From Physcomitrium patens (lineage: Eukaryota > Streptophyta > Bryopsida > Funariales > Funariaceae): a DNA stretch of 64,000 bases. The notes beneath the pieces are model-generated. The model ran no database searches. It worked only from the letters and a program-made list of their open reading frames with translations, and had not been told where the DNA came from. Position 1 is the stretch's first letter, and every line of letters begins with the position of its first letter. The translations under genes and the position numbers were made by a program. The stretch covers positions 12,167,941-12,231,940 of the forward strand of contig NC_037264.1 in NCBI RefSeq assembly GCF_000002425.4, given 5' to 3'. Shown here one piece after another: positions 11,153 through 22,300 of the stretch.

Positions 11153-11410
11153 TTACAGTGGTACCTCCCCAAATTCCTTAAATCCTTCAACAATCTTTGG
11201 CAATGGTTTCTCCCTCAACCTATCTCGATTCCGTTCATGGTTAGGAGGTACTGTTAGAAATTGTACAGCTTTCCTCCCATCTTCGCTCCATACCCTTGCA
11301 TAAGCAGAACCATCGTCAAGTACCTTTGTTTCCATCCGTGTTGCCGTGATATAAGGTTGTCCTAAAATCAACGGATAAGACGTTGTATCTTGAACGAAGA
11401 AATGTTGCAA
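11153..11410 (-). pseudogene. Protease C-terminal remnant of the nested element
   Basis: The readable part YPLILGQPYITATRMET matches the C-terminal flap and ILG-type strand of retroviral-like aspartic proteases. The catalytic D-S/T-G part is missing. The frame overlaps the end of gag (11316-11410) in another phase, and the gag sequence passes abruptly into it near 11400. The simplest reading is a deletion that removed the gag C-terminus, any zinc knuckle and the protease active site. A stop (TAA) follows at 11153-11155, before the RT frame. Confidence 0.7.
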
Positions 11411-12020
11411 ATTCTAATTTCTCTTGCAATTCTCCATCAGCAGCTTGAAGAAATAGATCAACTTTGTTCGGCTCCAATGTCAATTTTTCTACCTTCGATA
11501 ATTGAGAGTACTGCCTCTCAAATTCCCTTAGTAGCTCTGTTGCTTGCAAATTCTTATTGGGCCGTTCAATCCATCCCAAAAATAGCTTCTTAGTAACGCG
11601 ATCAGCTTCTTCCAAGAAATATTCGTCTTTCAATGCATGTGAAAAATCCTCCCATGAATTCCCACAACGATCTGTAATTGATGTAATGTGGTCCCTTATC
11701 TCCGATATTGTGGCAAGTCCAAATAGTGCAACCATTTTCTTCTCAGAAACCCGATTTAATTCCATTTCACGAACATAACATCTTAAATACCTTGAAATAT
11801 TCCTCCTATCAAATTGATCAATTTTATTGACCACTGCTTGCAATGCTTTGGTTGCCAAAGCTTCCTTTCGATCATTGCTTTGCTGTTGCTGCATTGACAA
11901 TGAGAAGGCTTGAAACAAACTAGCAATAGACGGATCCATGTGCATACCTTGTCCTTTAGAAGACTCCCCACCAGAAACTTCTCCCAAAAATCCTTCAAAA
12001 TTTTTATTTTCGTTTTCCAT
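11316..12020 (-). pseudogene. gag of the nested element, truncated
   Basis: The ATG at 12020 lies about 50 bp after the PBS and starts a 234-codon frame. After a Gln-rich segment (SLSMQQQQSNDRK) comes a capsid-like helical region containing LFGLATISEIRDHI and a YFLEEADRVTKKLF stretch. No CCHC knuckle is present. The last about 25 residues (after EKLEFATF) are out-of-frame protease sequence, which shows the deletion point. Recognised as gag by position and capsid-like features, not by a strong sequence match. Confidence 0.75.
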
Positions 12021-12069
12021 AAAAATAAAGATAAAATCAACCGAAATGCAATACCTTCTACCTCAAGCT

Positions 12070-12087
12070 TTCACGTCGGGTTCACCA
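12070..12087 (-). other. Primer binding site, tRNA-Trp type
   Basis: On the minus strand TGGTGAACCCGACGTGAA lies 4 bp inside the 5' LTR. From memory it is complementary to the last 18 bases of plant tRNA-Trp (ending TCGGGTTCA plus CCA). This differs from the tRNA-iMet site of the chromovirus copies. Confidence 0.7.
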
Positions 12088-12091
12088 CTTA

Positions 12092-13467
12092 TGTTGTATT
12101 ACGTGCTTTCCTGCTCGAGAACGCGCCGGACGTCTGGCTGTAGAAGGTAGTATGGAGATTCGCCGATAGTCAAGCAGTCTATCAGTTTTTGACTGCTGGA
12201 ATATAAACGACTGCAACAATGTACCGTAAATCTATACGGGTGCTCTTCGACTGCTTGTCGAAGTCCTTTTTGCCCCAGCCGGTAGGTCTCTAGACGTTAC
12301 AGAGAACCCCGTACAACCCAGACTGTTAACCTTCAATACTGCTTTGTATTTACGATCTTGTATCCACTGACTGTCTTGTTAGATTAACCCAATAAATTTC
12401 ATTCACTTCGCATACTCAATCCTATAGACACCCTTTTAATCCTTCAATCACAGACATAACTCGATTTCATAAAACAGTCAAGAGTATTCAAACCCACTTC
12501 ATTTAAAAATCCCGATTCACCATTACAACACTGACTTCAGCAGCGATTGCCTCAGTCTTCCCCAAAACTCTACGAAGAAGAAAAATCCAAATCCTATGTC
12601 TTTCCTTCCCCGACCCGAAGCATGAAGCTCCTCTCTCTAATTCCCTTGATCTTCAAAAACCTCCAATAAAAAAAACCGAACTAATAACCTTGCAGAAGCT
12701 TGAAAAAACTCGCTCCCCCCCCCCCCATTTCCCCTTAAAAAAAAAAAACCCACCCCACTCCAAAACTATATCCCCCCTAACCTTATCCTCTGAATTTCTT
12801 CAATCTTCTGTCTTAGATCCGGAATTGGCTCCCACCTCAAGCTTGGATCCGAAATTGGCTCTCACCTCAACTTCGATTCGAAATTAGCTCTCGCCGCCAA
12901 GCTTTCTCCTCCGTTTTTACCTTTAAGAAATCCATTTACCGAAAACAACGTTCCCTGAGACGGCACAGAGAATAGGACAGCCTGAAACAGAATCGAACCC
13001 CGTAATCGGGACCACATTGAGTCGCCCGACCAATTCAGGTCCTATATTGGTAAAGATGCCCATAGTAACCTGGATGTTCCCGTAATTGGGTCAAATTGGT
13101 CCTCGCGTCAGATTGGCTAAGACCCGTAGTAAGACCTGGATTTCCCGTAACTAGTCTGCATTGGGTTGCCCCACCAATACAGGTCTCATATTGGGTAAGA
13201 GGATCCGGATTGGATTATCGAAATTGGATCCAATTGGCTCCTCGAACCCGTCGTGTGAATTGGTCCTTCTCTTCCTGCTGACTCCCGTTATTGGAATCGA
13301 ATGGGGCATTTCAGTATGCCCCGGGTGACTGTAACGGAGTCACTGAACCTGACCACTCAGTATTTGTACTGGAGTTGGTCGATGTTCCCAATATTCGAGG
13401 TAACTGAATATTAATAAAATTCTCCTTTCTTTTTATTTTCACTGTATACTCGTGTTACAACACGACA
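12092..13467 (-). repeat. 5' LTR of the nested element
   Basis: Aligns end to end with 6238-7614 with about 18-20 substitutions and very few gaps. It begins TGTTGTATTACG, with one change from the other LTR in the terminal repeat, and ends CGACA next to the GCGG duplication. No obvious TATA box was recognised on the minus strand. Confidence 0.9.
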
Positions 13468-13471
13468 GCGG

Positions 13472-14233
13472 GTGAATCAAGTTTTGGAGCTATATTTACG
13501 ATGCAGCATCAACTATCAACAAGATGATTGGACTGCATTTCTACCGCTTGCTGAGTTTGCATACAACAACACTCTTCATGCGTCAACTCAACAAACACCA
13601 TTCTTCTCCAACTACGGATACCACCCCAAGCTCGATTTATTGAGTTCTTCAGCATATAACAACCTAGCAGCTGAAGGATTTGTGAAGCAACTATCGGAGC
13701 TTCAAGCGACGTTGAAGCTTCAATTGCAATCTGCCCAATAGAGTTACAAGGCATCTGCAGATAAATATCGAAATGAGGCGCCTACTTTTAAAGTTGGAAG
13801 TAAAGTATGGCTTCTTCGACAGAATATCAAGACCAAGCGGCCATGTGACAAATTGGACTATCGGAGATTAGGGCCATTTGTTATCGGGAAGCAGATCAAT
13901 CTGGTGGCTTATCGTCTGGAGTTACCAGCTACTATGAAGGTACATCCAATCTTTCATGTGTCTTTGTTGGAACCTTATCGAGAGTCAACTTTTCCCCAAA
14001 GAGTACAAAGTCCGCCACCAAGTATCAAAATTGAAAACCATGAGGAATACGAGGTGGAAAAGGTACTAGATTCACGGCGTAATAGGAGAAAATTGGAGTA
14101 TTTAGTGCATTGGAGTGGATACGACATCAATGAACGAACGTGGGAGCGTGTCGAAAATCTTGCCAATGCACCAAAAAAGGTACAAGAATTTCATCAACGA
14201 TATCCACATAAACCTAAGCCGATTCAACGATAG
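13472..14233 (+). pseudogene. pol: pol of chromovirus copy 1, second part: integrase C-terminus and chromodomain
   Basis: Continues the reading broken at 6237: VNQVLELYL follows ...QMER directly when the nested element and one GCGG copy are ignored. It contains the integrase C-terminal part ([16 protein letters not shown]), a stop TAG at 13739-13741, the GPF-type module (RRLGPFVIGKQ near 13857), the HPIFHVSLLEPY segment, and a chromodomain at about 14053-14200 (YEVEKVLDSRR, YLVHWSGYD, TWERVENL). Chromodomains bind methylated histone tails and steer integration into heterochromatin. The stop removes the chromodomain from any product. Confidence 0.9.
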
Positions 14234-14359
14234 CTTCTTGCTGAAGCTTGTTCATCAAGTAGCATAAAAAGGGGGGAGGACACCTCCAAAACCCATAGTT
14301 CGATAGTGTAGAACTTTGTTAGCAACTATAGTTTGCTCTCATCATTTTAGCCTTTGGAC

Positions 14360-14707
14360 ATGGATAGTCAAGATACTACACTTGTTATGTCATCTCAAGC
14401 AACTAGCTCACGAAGACGACCGCGAGATGAAGAATCGCCTGCACCACGACGACGTCGGAGGATACCGAGCAACAGATCGCTAGTAATTGTATTTGAAGTC
14501 GAGCCTGCCTACGACGGTCAGCCAGAAGGTGTGTTTGGAGGACAGTTTCACAATGAAGACACAGAAGTCCACACTTGGTCAGAGGTTGAAGGTGTTGGTC
14601 ACTACCGTTGGCTCCAAGGGCCGATGAATCATTTGCCTCGCAAACAACAATTGGAATTCATAGCGGATGTGATGCGACAGATTTTCATTTTCTTGCGTTG
14701 GTATTGA
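14360..14707 (+). CDS. ORF3 of the chromovirus: 115-aa protein of unknown function
   Basis: Lies between the pol stop and the polypurine tract, on the coding strand. From the ATG at 14360 it gives 115 aa. The N-terminal third is Arg-rich (SSRRRPRDEE, then PRRRRRIPS); the rest is compact, with VFEVEPAYDGQPEGVFGGQF, HTWSEVEGVGHYRWLQG and a C-terminal helix ending IFIFLRWY. I do not recognise the family. Copy 2 has the same frame with mainly conservative changes. The basic N-terminus could bind nucleic acid or act as a nuclear signal, which is inference. It is not an env gene: no signal peptide or convincing transmembrane segment. Confidence 0.7.
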   Translation: MDSQDTTLVMSSQATSSRRRPRDEESPAPRRRRRIPSNRSLVIVFEVEPAYDGQPEGVFGGQFHNEDTEVHTWSEVEGVGHYRWLQGPMNHLPRKQQLEFIADVMRQIFIFLRWY

Positions 14708-14743
14708 CTGATAACAATATTGCTTCTCGGAGACCTCGAAGTT

Positions 14744-14757
14744 AGAAGAGGAGGTGA
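14744..14757 (+). other. Polypurine tract of chromovirus copy 1
   Basis: AGAAGAGGAGGTGA ends exactly at the start of the 3' LTR, as expected for the plus-strand primer. Copy 2 has the related AAAGGAGGGGGTGA. Confidence 0.8.
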
Positions 14758-15190
14758 TGTCATGGACATACATTGGAAGATTCTTCGAATATTCTTCTAG
14801 AATATTCTCTAAAGATTCTCTAAAGTTTCCTTTAGAAGGTTCTAGAAGATTCTTAGAATATTCCCTAAAGATTCTCTTAGAAGATTCTAGAATATTCTTA
14901 GAAGGTTCTAGAATATTCTGATAGATTCTAGGAAGTTGTTCGAGAAGTTTCCTAATTAGTAGAAGTTGTTGGAGAAGCGTCCTAGTTAGCGGAAGTAGTT
15001 CGAGAAGCTTCCTATTTAGTAGTATATATAGGAGTCGAGGCTGAAGGGTTCTTCAGTCTCGACAACACATCTCTTGGAGTTCTAGCTCACCTTTCTGGTA
15101 TTGTTCTTGTACTCATCTGTTTAATCTAGTTCTGCCACTTCTTCTTGAACTTCTTGTTAGATTTCAAGTCTGTATTTTGTGTCCGTGACA
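14758..15190 (+). repeat. 3' LTR of chromovirus copy 1
   Basis: 433 bp, ungapped against 1786-2218, with about 8 substitutions. It carries the same heat-shock-element array (14787-14918) and TATA box (15023-15030), so it could also drive transcription into the right flank. Confidence 0.93.
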
Positions 15191-15195
15191 TACAT

Positions 15196-16575
15196 ACTCA
15201 AATTTTGCAATATAACACTTGTACTCATTTATATTCATTGAGAAAAAGAAGCCAATGGTACTACAAGAATGTTGATATTGTCAAAGATACATCAATTTTT
15301 GTATGAAGGCATAGTATACAATCTCGTTCAAATTGATTCCATCTTCATCATTTTCTAAGAGATAAACATTTGCCATGATATTTGAAATTATATTGATTTT
15401 TGTACAAAAAAATACAAAAGCCAACATACTACAAATGCATATATACTCTTTGATATATTACAATGGATTGTAACAATATTCATATTGTATTTGCCAACTA
15501 CAAGGATCTTGTCATCGGCAAGGTCTTTGTGGTTGAGATATAATTATTTATACTTAGATTTATAGCTAGTGACATCTAAGAAGGTAGATCCAAATTTAAC
15601 TTTGACATTTCTTGAAATGTCTTGATATTCTATTGTGCCCATGTACTAATCTTGACTTAAGAGGCACCAAGTCATACTTTATAAAAACTTCCTACACCAC
15701 TTTTTATTCATAACAAGAAATTGTTGATAATAGTAACACTTTAATTCTATACTATTGGCTCATTTATTGTCTTTCATAACAATCCATGTTTATATCTTTG
15801 ATGCAATAAAGAACTATATATAAAATACATAAAAATAAGGTACTATATTTAAGCAAGATAATAACTTAGGAGATAGATGAAAAAAACAAGATTCTAACAT
15901 GATGGACTGATTTTGTAAGGTTTTTGTATAAAGAACCACATTAATATAAAAACTCTTAAACACAATCATGGTAGCTGTTATTTTTATTATTGATAAGATA
16001 GGCTTTTTGATAATTATATCATATTTAAATGATGAGATAGTAATATGGACAACCACAATTTTAAGGCAATGTATTGGATTCAACTTAATATTGTGATTGT
16101 GTGATGATTTTGATTTTTTATTGTTTATGAATATATAATTGACATCTTTAAAAAAAATAGCCTATAAGCACATAGGATCTAAATTCACAAATTTATATAA
16201 ACAAAGTTTATATACATTTATAATAGTTGCATGAAAATCATAGTTATTTTTATTAATCAATAAGATTCTATTATTAGGCAATAAAAGCTATATTCAACAT
16301 GGCTTATACTAAAGTATATCAAATTTGGCATTTTAAATTTTCGTATCTTTGGAACACCATATGACAATGTCACTTCTAATGAATTTGTGAGATTTGTACC
16401 TCTTTTCATATACAACTAATATTTTTTTAACTATGCTTGATATTGATCATGGATTGATAGCACAATTCTTTAATTTTTTCAAGATTTCCTATACAAATTG
16501 CAAGTATTATAATAATTAAGTCTTTTAAGAGCACAAGTTTATAAAATATAGATACAATATATTTTGCAAGGAATA
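15196..16575. other. AT-rich intergenic DNA, no gene seen
   Basis: Right flank of the chromovirus. No ORF, RNA gene or clear repeat was recognised. It is presumably the continuation of the old sequence split by the insertion. Confidence 0.5.
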
Positions 16576-16579
16576 AGGA

Positions 16580-17060
16580 TTAAAGACCAAACTTAAGTTC
16601 AAATGGTAAATATTCCATTGAAGTTTTATATACAATACAATCGGCCCAAAAGACAACTGATAAATATTCATCCTACTTGACCTTATTCTTATATATAAAA
16701 GAATATAATATGGTAATAATTATTTTGTTAGTAGACTTGATAAGACCATTATTTTAAAAAAAGTATATTATAGATGTGTAATACTTAATTATGAATATAT
16801 CTATAAGTTATTAAATTACTTCATACACAATATGAGTGCTTTAATTAGAAATTACATCAAGAGGACATCTAAACCAAGTAATAGCATTTTTATAAAATAA
16901 TTTGGCAATATTAGGATAGAAAGAATTTTCCTTAAAAAAACAATGGACTTTTAGCTATCACTGATTACTCAACCAAGTCTCAAGATAATAAAAATACCAA
17001 GTTTATATATAAATTTGTCCTTGTAGGAGCAATTAAATCAATACAAAAGCCCTAAGTATC
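16580..17060 (-). pseudogene. Integrase relic of a decayed Ty3/Gypsy element
   Basis: The minus strand at about 16580-16690 reads DEYLSVVFWADCIVYKTSM and then YLPFELKFG, the conserved integrase C-terminal segment (compare ALWADRTTH...PVELMTG in the nested element). Further up the minus strand, about 16830-16920 reads like the second catalytic block (KLFYKNAITWFRCPLDVISN), with Asp changed to Asn and a stop soon after. Sequence around 17000-17060 resembles the first-Asp block. All frames carry stops; this is a fossil. Confidence 0.65.
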
Positions 17061-18149
17061 AAAGATCACCAAAAATATTATAAAAAAATTATAAAATCTT
17101 ATATATTCTTAAAGTGAATTTTTTCCAAACTTCAATAATTCATATATCACGATTAGACCATCCAAACAAACCAAAATTTTACATAAAGTACTGATTTATT
17201 TTCAACAACTACTACAATAAATTTCAATTACAAATTCATTATAGATCTTGAGATATTTCTAAAATTCTAAAAATAGCTTAAAATCCTTGCTTACATGTAT
17301 CCATGTATAATTTTCTTTATATCTCAAAAACTAAATATTCAAATACCATAAAATTTTGATATTTAGCTTTATTGACCTAATAACACTTAATTCTGAAAAT
17401 TTTGAACAAAAATTTGTTTAGAAATTTAAGATATGACTCCAACCATTACTATCAACAAAATGACTTACTTACTACCGTTGAATTAAATGTGCTATCTTCA
17501 ATACTCTATAATTCCTTCATATAAACTTCAAAGACAAAACAACTTTCACAAAAGATATAGGTTTTAAAACCACTCTTATGACCACACCTCTCAATCTCCA
17601 AAATTTGTCATAAAACTCCCTCTATCTTAAAAAGAGCAATAGTATGTCTTAAAAATATACCTTAATTTTATCATCTTTACTCCAAATCTTCTCAAATTTA
17701 CACACAAATTGTAGTCCAAATCCTAATTCTTACAATCCTTGCTTTTGATTATCAAATGCTTCTTTTGATCACTGAAATCCTTGCTATGGTTGTAAACATC
17801 TTGCTGAATGCTTATTGGGCATGGCCTTTGACCAATAAAAATGAAGATCTTCACATTTTGCCTTCATTCATCTATATCTTGCTTTCATTCTTCCAAATAA
17901 TTTTCTTAGAGGTTTGAAATCTTCATCTTTGAGCTCCAATCTTTTCATTAAGTTTTATATTATATATCTAAATATTATATAATTTAAATACTAGAATTAA
18001 CATAGGTAAACCTCAAAAATAATTTTTTTTACATCAGCTCTCTTTAAACTAACCTACTAACTACTTTAATGCATATCAATATTTATAAATAAATCATATA
18101 TTTTTATTAATTTTTATATATTATAAAAAATTATATATGACAATGGTAA
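17061..18149. other. AT-rich segment between relic halves, no gene seen
   Basis: Separates the integrase core relic from the upstream zinc-finger/RNase H relic, which should be adjacent. It may be an inserted, now unrecognisable element. The region 17700-17900 has slightly more GC and CTTGCTTTTGAT-like repeats. Confidence 0.4.
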
Positions 18150-19130
18150 TCAAGATAGTATTGATTTTTAGTGGACATGCTTTGCACTATTTACTCACAT
18201 AATTTTTTGCCACAAGTATATATTTATTTGTCTATTATATAAGTGATTTAATGGATCTAATAAAATCCAATTTTGAATATATAAATGGTATAAGTGGAGG
18301 TACGGTTTATAATGGAGCTTATTTTATTTATATAAAACTTGATTTGGCTATTTGATACAAATGGTACAAAGATACCTATTCATAGACATCTTTATAAAGT
18401 ACAAACTATCAATATTGTGCAGTAAAAAGTTTAGATATATTCTTAATAGTGGTGTTAGGTGCTTGATATGTTCTTGTAGGATTATTATATAATGCTTGAA
18501 TCAACTTATATTGTTGGACTGTTGAGATGCATAATTGGATAATATAATCCATTCCAAGTTTATATAGTTTACTATTCATGTATATATATTATAATACTTT
18601 GTATGAAAAATTGAGACAATATAATTTGATGAGTATAGGTGGAATTTATTTGGTAGCAATGTATTTGATAATATCATGTAATTAATTATTTGTAGGAGAT
18701 ATTTCATCTATATCAACATTGTATAAATATGAATCTAAAAATATTTTTTTAATATCTAAAATTAATGTAAGATTAGAGATTTTTGAGAGGTAATCAACTA
18801 TCATTTTTTATTTTCAAGGATGTGAATAACTTATTATCATAATCCATGGATAATATTATTCAACTTACTATTTACAATAATCGTAGGTCAATTTACTAAG
18901 TGAAGTAATGAATGATGGTCAATGACAAATTCGAATCTATTTCTAAGCAAATAGTGCTAATATGTTTTTATGGCATAGACCATTGCTAGAGCTTTGTATT
19001 TAGTAATCAAATAGTTTTATTTTTCCATATTTAAATTTGGCTTGCATATAGCATAAGTTGATCTACTTTTCTTGTATAATTTTATGTAGGCATCAATAAC
19101 AGTATTAGATGCATCAATGTATATACAAAA
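18150..19130 (-). pseudogene. RNase H and integrase zinc-finger relic, non-chromovirus Gypsy lineage
   Basis: Minus-strand reading of about 18800-19115 gives TDASNTVIDAY, then YKALAMVYAIKTY, HYLLRNRFEFVIDHHSLLHL: the RNase H block DAS...E.LA.VYA...HYLLG..F...DH..L. At about 18300-18400 a block resembling the integrase linker (QIAKSSFI, then a PL.TVPP stretch) appears. The HYLL.N.F style resembles plant Athila/Tat-type elements rather than the chromovirus copies here. Several stops; decayed. Confidence 0.6.
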
Positions 19131-19845
19131 AATAATTGCCAGTTGGATGCCAATAATACTAAATGGTTTATATATGTGCATTTGACTTCTTCAAAAACTT
19201 AAGTCGCTACCAAATTCCAATGAAGCTTGTATTTATACTTAGGTTTAGTAAATTTTGACACGCAAGAGATCACATATGTCAATTTATTTTTATAAAGGTC
19301 ATGTTGAACAAAGTAATTTCTAATATACTTTGACTACTTTTTTATTGCAAGACTTAGGTAAGGTCTAGATTTGTTTGATTTTCTTTGGATCTAATAACTT
19401 GTGTAAAAAATAAATGATATACTTGAGTATAAGTCCAAAGAAAAATAAAAATATGTAATTATTTGAATTGAGGCTAATATTATAGTTTTAACAAGATACA
19501 AAGATTTGTTGTAGATATTAGATATGTTTTTTCTTCGATCCAAAGTTGGTCCCATTATTGAAATATATTTTAAAGAATTTCTTAAAGTATGGTTTAAATA
19601 AAAATTCCATCATGTATTAGAATGTTATTGGCATAATTCCTACTAAACAACATTCAATAAAAGAATTCCTACCAAATAACATTTATTCAAATTAGAATAT
19701 TTTCCATTTTGTAAAAAAATTAGTTTTAATAGCATATGCATGTGTTAAAGTTGGAAATAAATAATAATTTTTCTCATAAACTAATCATGAGATATATTTG
19801 TATCTTATAACTATAGTCTTTTTAAAATTACTAAGAAGTCACTTT
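19131..19845. other. AT-rich DNA, possible RT relic, nothing firm
   Basis: Lies where the RT of the minus-strand relic would be expected, but I could not recognise RT motifs with confidence. Confidence 0.35.
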
Positions 19846-20457
19846 TGTCAAATATCTCAATTATTGAAAAGATAATTGATGCTCAAATTTCTTGAATTGT
19901 GATGATTATATTATATAATAGTACCAAAGATATCAATCTTAGAGAACTAAAAGATCAATACATTCTTATATTACTCAAAAAGGCTAAAGAATCACTAAAA
20001 GATGGTATAATATTAAATTAGAATGGCTATTACTAAAGATAAGACTAAAAAGTCCTCAAATAAGACTAAAGTCTAAAAAGGCATTGACAAGAGTAAAGAA
20101 GGCTTCACTTTTATTTCTATATATACTATCTAATTAGAAGCTATATAATAACGTTTGATAGGGCCTCCAATACATGTTCAAATTACAAGATACATGTCTT
20201 TGCTTGCAAGGCAAGTTTTTTATATGTGTACTATATAATTAGCTTGGCCTACAAGCTATCAACACGTGCTATATGTGGCTAATTTGTTGACAAAGTTGCT
20301 AATCTACTAATCAATTATGTACACATGTACAGTCAAAGCTGCATCTATAAAGCTTCTATGAAGCTATTCTATAAAATATTATATAATTATTTTACTTTTA
20401 TCTACTTTTATCTAATCATATACATAATTATTAGAATAAATATGTATGTCTATGATA
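19846..20457 (-). repeat. Old LTR C, minus orientation
   Basis: Its reverse complement aligns with 31197-31533 plus 37823-38032 over the full length. It starts near a TATCATAGACATACAT string (close to TGTCATGGACATACAT, the start of the young chromovirus LTR) and ends TTTGACA. A TATA-like string (TATATATAG on the minus strand, at about 20110) lies in the expected place. No heat-shock-element array is recognisable. The length is about 610 bp. The boundaries are estimates because both copies are strongly decayed. Confidence 0.6.
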
Positions 20458-20879
20458 AATATTTTAAATAATTTAATACAAGTATCATTTGCCATGCAAA
20501 ATATGAATAAATCTACTTTGGATTAAAAAAGTATAAAAAACTTACAAATATGATTTTCTATGATATTAATATTAGATTCTTCATCTAAAAGTATATTAAT
20601 TAGTTGATATTTTTTTATGCAAATTTTAATAATTTTAACATTCAAATCTATGAATGTAATATTTAAATCTACAACTACTTGCGCTAATGGTCTAAAACAA
20701 GCCTCATATTTTAAATATGTTAAGATTCAATTTGAATAATTGATAAGAAAAATTATAGCTACAATATTATTGAGTATATCACTAATTGAAGTTTCTTTAA
20801 TATTGGAATCAATTAGCTTAGTAGCCTTAACCACATATAGTTCTTGTTTTATTTATTTACAAATCTCTTCGAACAACTT
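20458..20879. other. AT-rich DNA, nothing recognised
   Basis: No ORF, RNA gene or repeat boundary identified between LTR C and repeat A. Confidence 0.4.
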
Positions 20880-22300
20880 CTAAATTATAAATTATAAAAT
20901 GATAGTAAAATATTTATTTTTAATTTTATCTTTTATAGAAAGAACTTTTATTTACTTTATAGAAGTATGAATGAGCCAAATCAAAATAAATGAGATAAGA
21001 AATTAATATAGATATGTTTAAGAAATAATTAATAATAAATTGAAGCTAAATTTATCCTCACATGCTCCAGATTTTTGTGGATTATGGACTCAAAAATTGG
21101 AGTTTATAGGATTAGTGAAGATTTTTAAGATACCTATTAATTTTCCAATTGGATTGAAATATAATTTTTTTAAAGATAGTTACCTTGATTTCTAACAATT
21201 ATAAAAAAATTAGAATGAATTGAATGGTGAAATTAAGAAATCATTGCTTAGAAATATCAACATCAAGGTTGAAGAAGGGAAATAATCAATCCTTGAGTAG
21301 AAGTTTGAAATTATTATCTATTTGGTATATACAAACTTCTTTAAAAAAATTGTATTTTTTTCTAATTTAGTTATTTTAAGGTGTACAAATTTTGAATCAA
21401 AATTAACGATTTAATCATTAATTATTAAATTTTTAATTTTTTATAAGATTTTTAAGAGTTTTATTTAAGATTTAAGATTTAATTAAGAATTAATTAGGAT
21501 TTATTTAGGATCTAAAATTTAATTAGGATTTAATTAGAATTTATGATTTTTCTAAGATTTGATTAATATTTAGGATTTTGATTGAATTTGATTAGGATCT
21601 CACTAATATTTGATTAAAATTTGACTATAATTTGATTAAAATTTGTCTAAGATTTGATTTAGATTTTACTAGAATTTTTTTAGGATTAATTTAAGATTTA
21701 GGATTTTATTAGGATTTCATTTGGATGTAATCTAAGATTTTATTAAAATTTCATTAGATATTTGATTAAAAATTAATTGAAGTTTGTTTGAGAATTTATT
21801 AGACTTGATAGGATTATTTTTGCTTTTTTACTTACCTTCTACAGCTAGGTGCCTAGTACATTGTCAAATAAGAACATATGTAATATTGCAATGGTAGTTG
21901 GCATATCTTAAGTATTATTTAGACCATAATTTGAATTTAAGGAATCCTATCAATAGTCTCTAAAGTGCATCTTATGGCAATATTTATACATTGTTAGCAT
22001 TCTACTTAGGTTTTTTTGTTTGAATTCTTATTTAAATGATAACAAACATCAGATTTTGAAAGCGGCTTTATTTATTTCTTCTATACTTTTAGAATGCATG
22101 TATATCATGTTTTACTTGATACTAGGTAGTAAGCCTTATTTGAACTCCAAGGTTTGGATTGAATTAGCAAGAACATTCTTAAGTTTTTCTACAAGATCCA
22201 CAAATTGGTCTAAAAATCTTTTATTGTCTTTTAATTGGCTTGCTTAATTTTTAACAACTTTAATATAATGATATCATTGATTTTCTTACACCTAAATAAT
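20880..22300 (+). repeat. AT-rich dispersed repeat A, copy 2
   Basis: Same order of landmarks as 1-1600: the GATAGTAAAA/TTTATAGAAAGAACTT segment at about 20900-20960, the GATTTAATTAG-type track at about 21440-21790 and the AGCTAGGTGC anchor at about 21845. An open stretch at 22020-22247 (75 codons) has no recognisable product. Confidence 0.5.

Larger units (their letters stand above)
6238..13467 (-). mobile_element. Nested Ty3/Gypsy-type LTR retrotransposon, non-chromovirus lineage
   Basis: LTRs are 6238-7614 (1377 bp, the 3' LTR) and 12092-13467 (1376 bp, the 5' LTR), both TGT...ACA, flanked by a 4-bp duplication GCGG (6234-6237 and 13468-13471) of chromovirus pol sequence. Order on the minus strand is PBS (tRNA-Trp), gag, protease remnant, RT-RNase H, integrase, polypurine tract. 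By eye the LTRs differ at about 18-20 positions (about 1.4%), slightly less than the outer element's LTRs, which agrees with later insertion. Base composition is near 40% GC. It lacks a chromodomain. The copy is defective: an internal gag-protease deletion, a stop between RT and integrase, and breaks before RT. Confidence 0.92.
1786..15190 (+). mobile_element. Ty3/Gypsy chromovirus copy 1 with heat-shock-element LTRs, interrupted by a second retrotransposon
   Basis: A complete LTR retrotransposon: 433-bp LTRs at 1786-2218 and 14758-15190, flanked by the 5-bp target duplication TACAT (1781-1785 and 15191-15195). Order is PBS, structured leader, gag, protease-RT-RNase H-integrase-chromodomain, ORF3, polypurine tract. 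The C-terminal chromodomain and integrase after RNase H place it in the chromovirus branch. By eye the LTRs differ at about 8 of 433 positions, mostly C/T or G/A, so insertion is fairly recent. The 7230-bp element at 6238-13467 splits pol; without it and one TSD copy the element is about 6.17 kb. Nonsense codons in gag (TGA 3132-3134) and pol (TAG 13739-13741) also make this copy non-autonomous. Confidence 0.93.

Noticed and set aside
13461-13471. A 5-bp target duplication (AGCGG) for the nested element.
   Set aside because: The A also belongs to the LTR end in the other LTR (CGACA before TCCACC), so the duplication is 4 bp, GCGG; the fifth base matches by chance.
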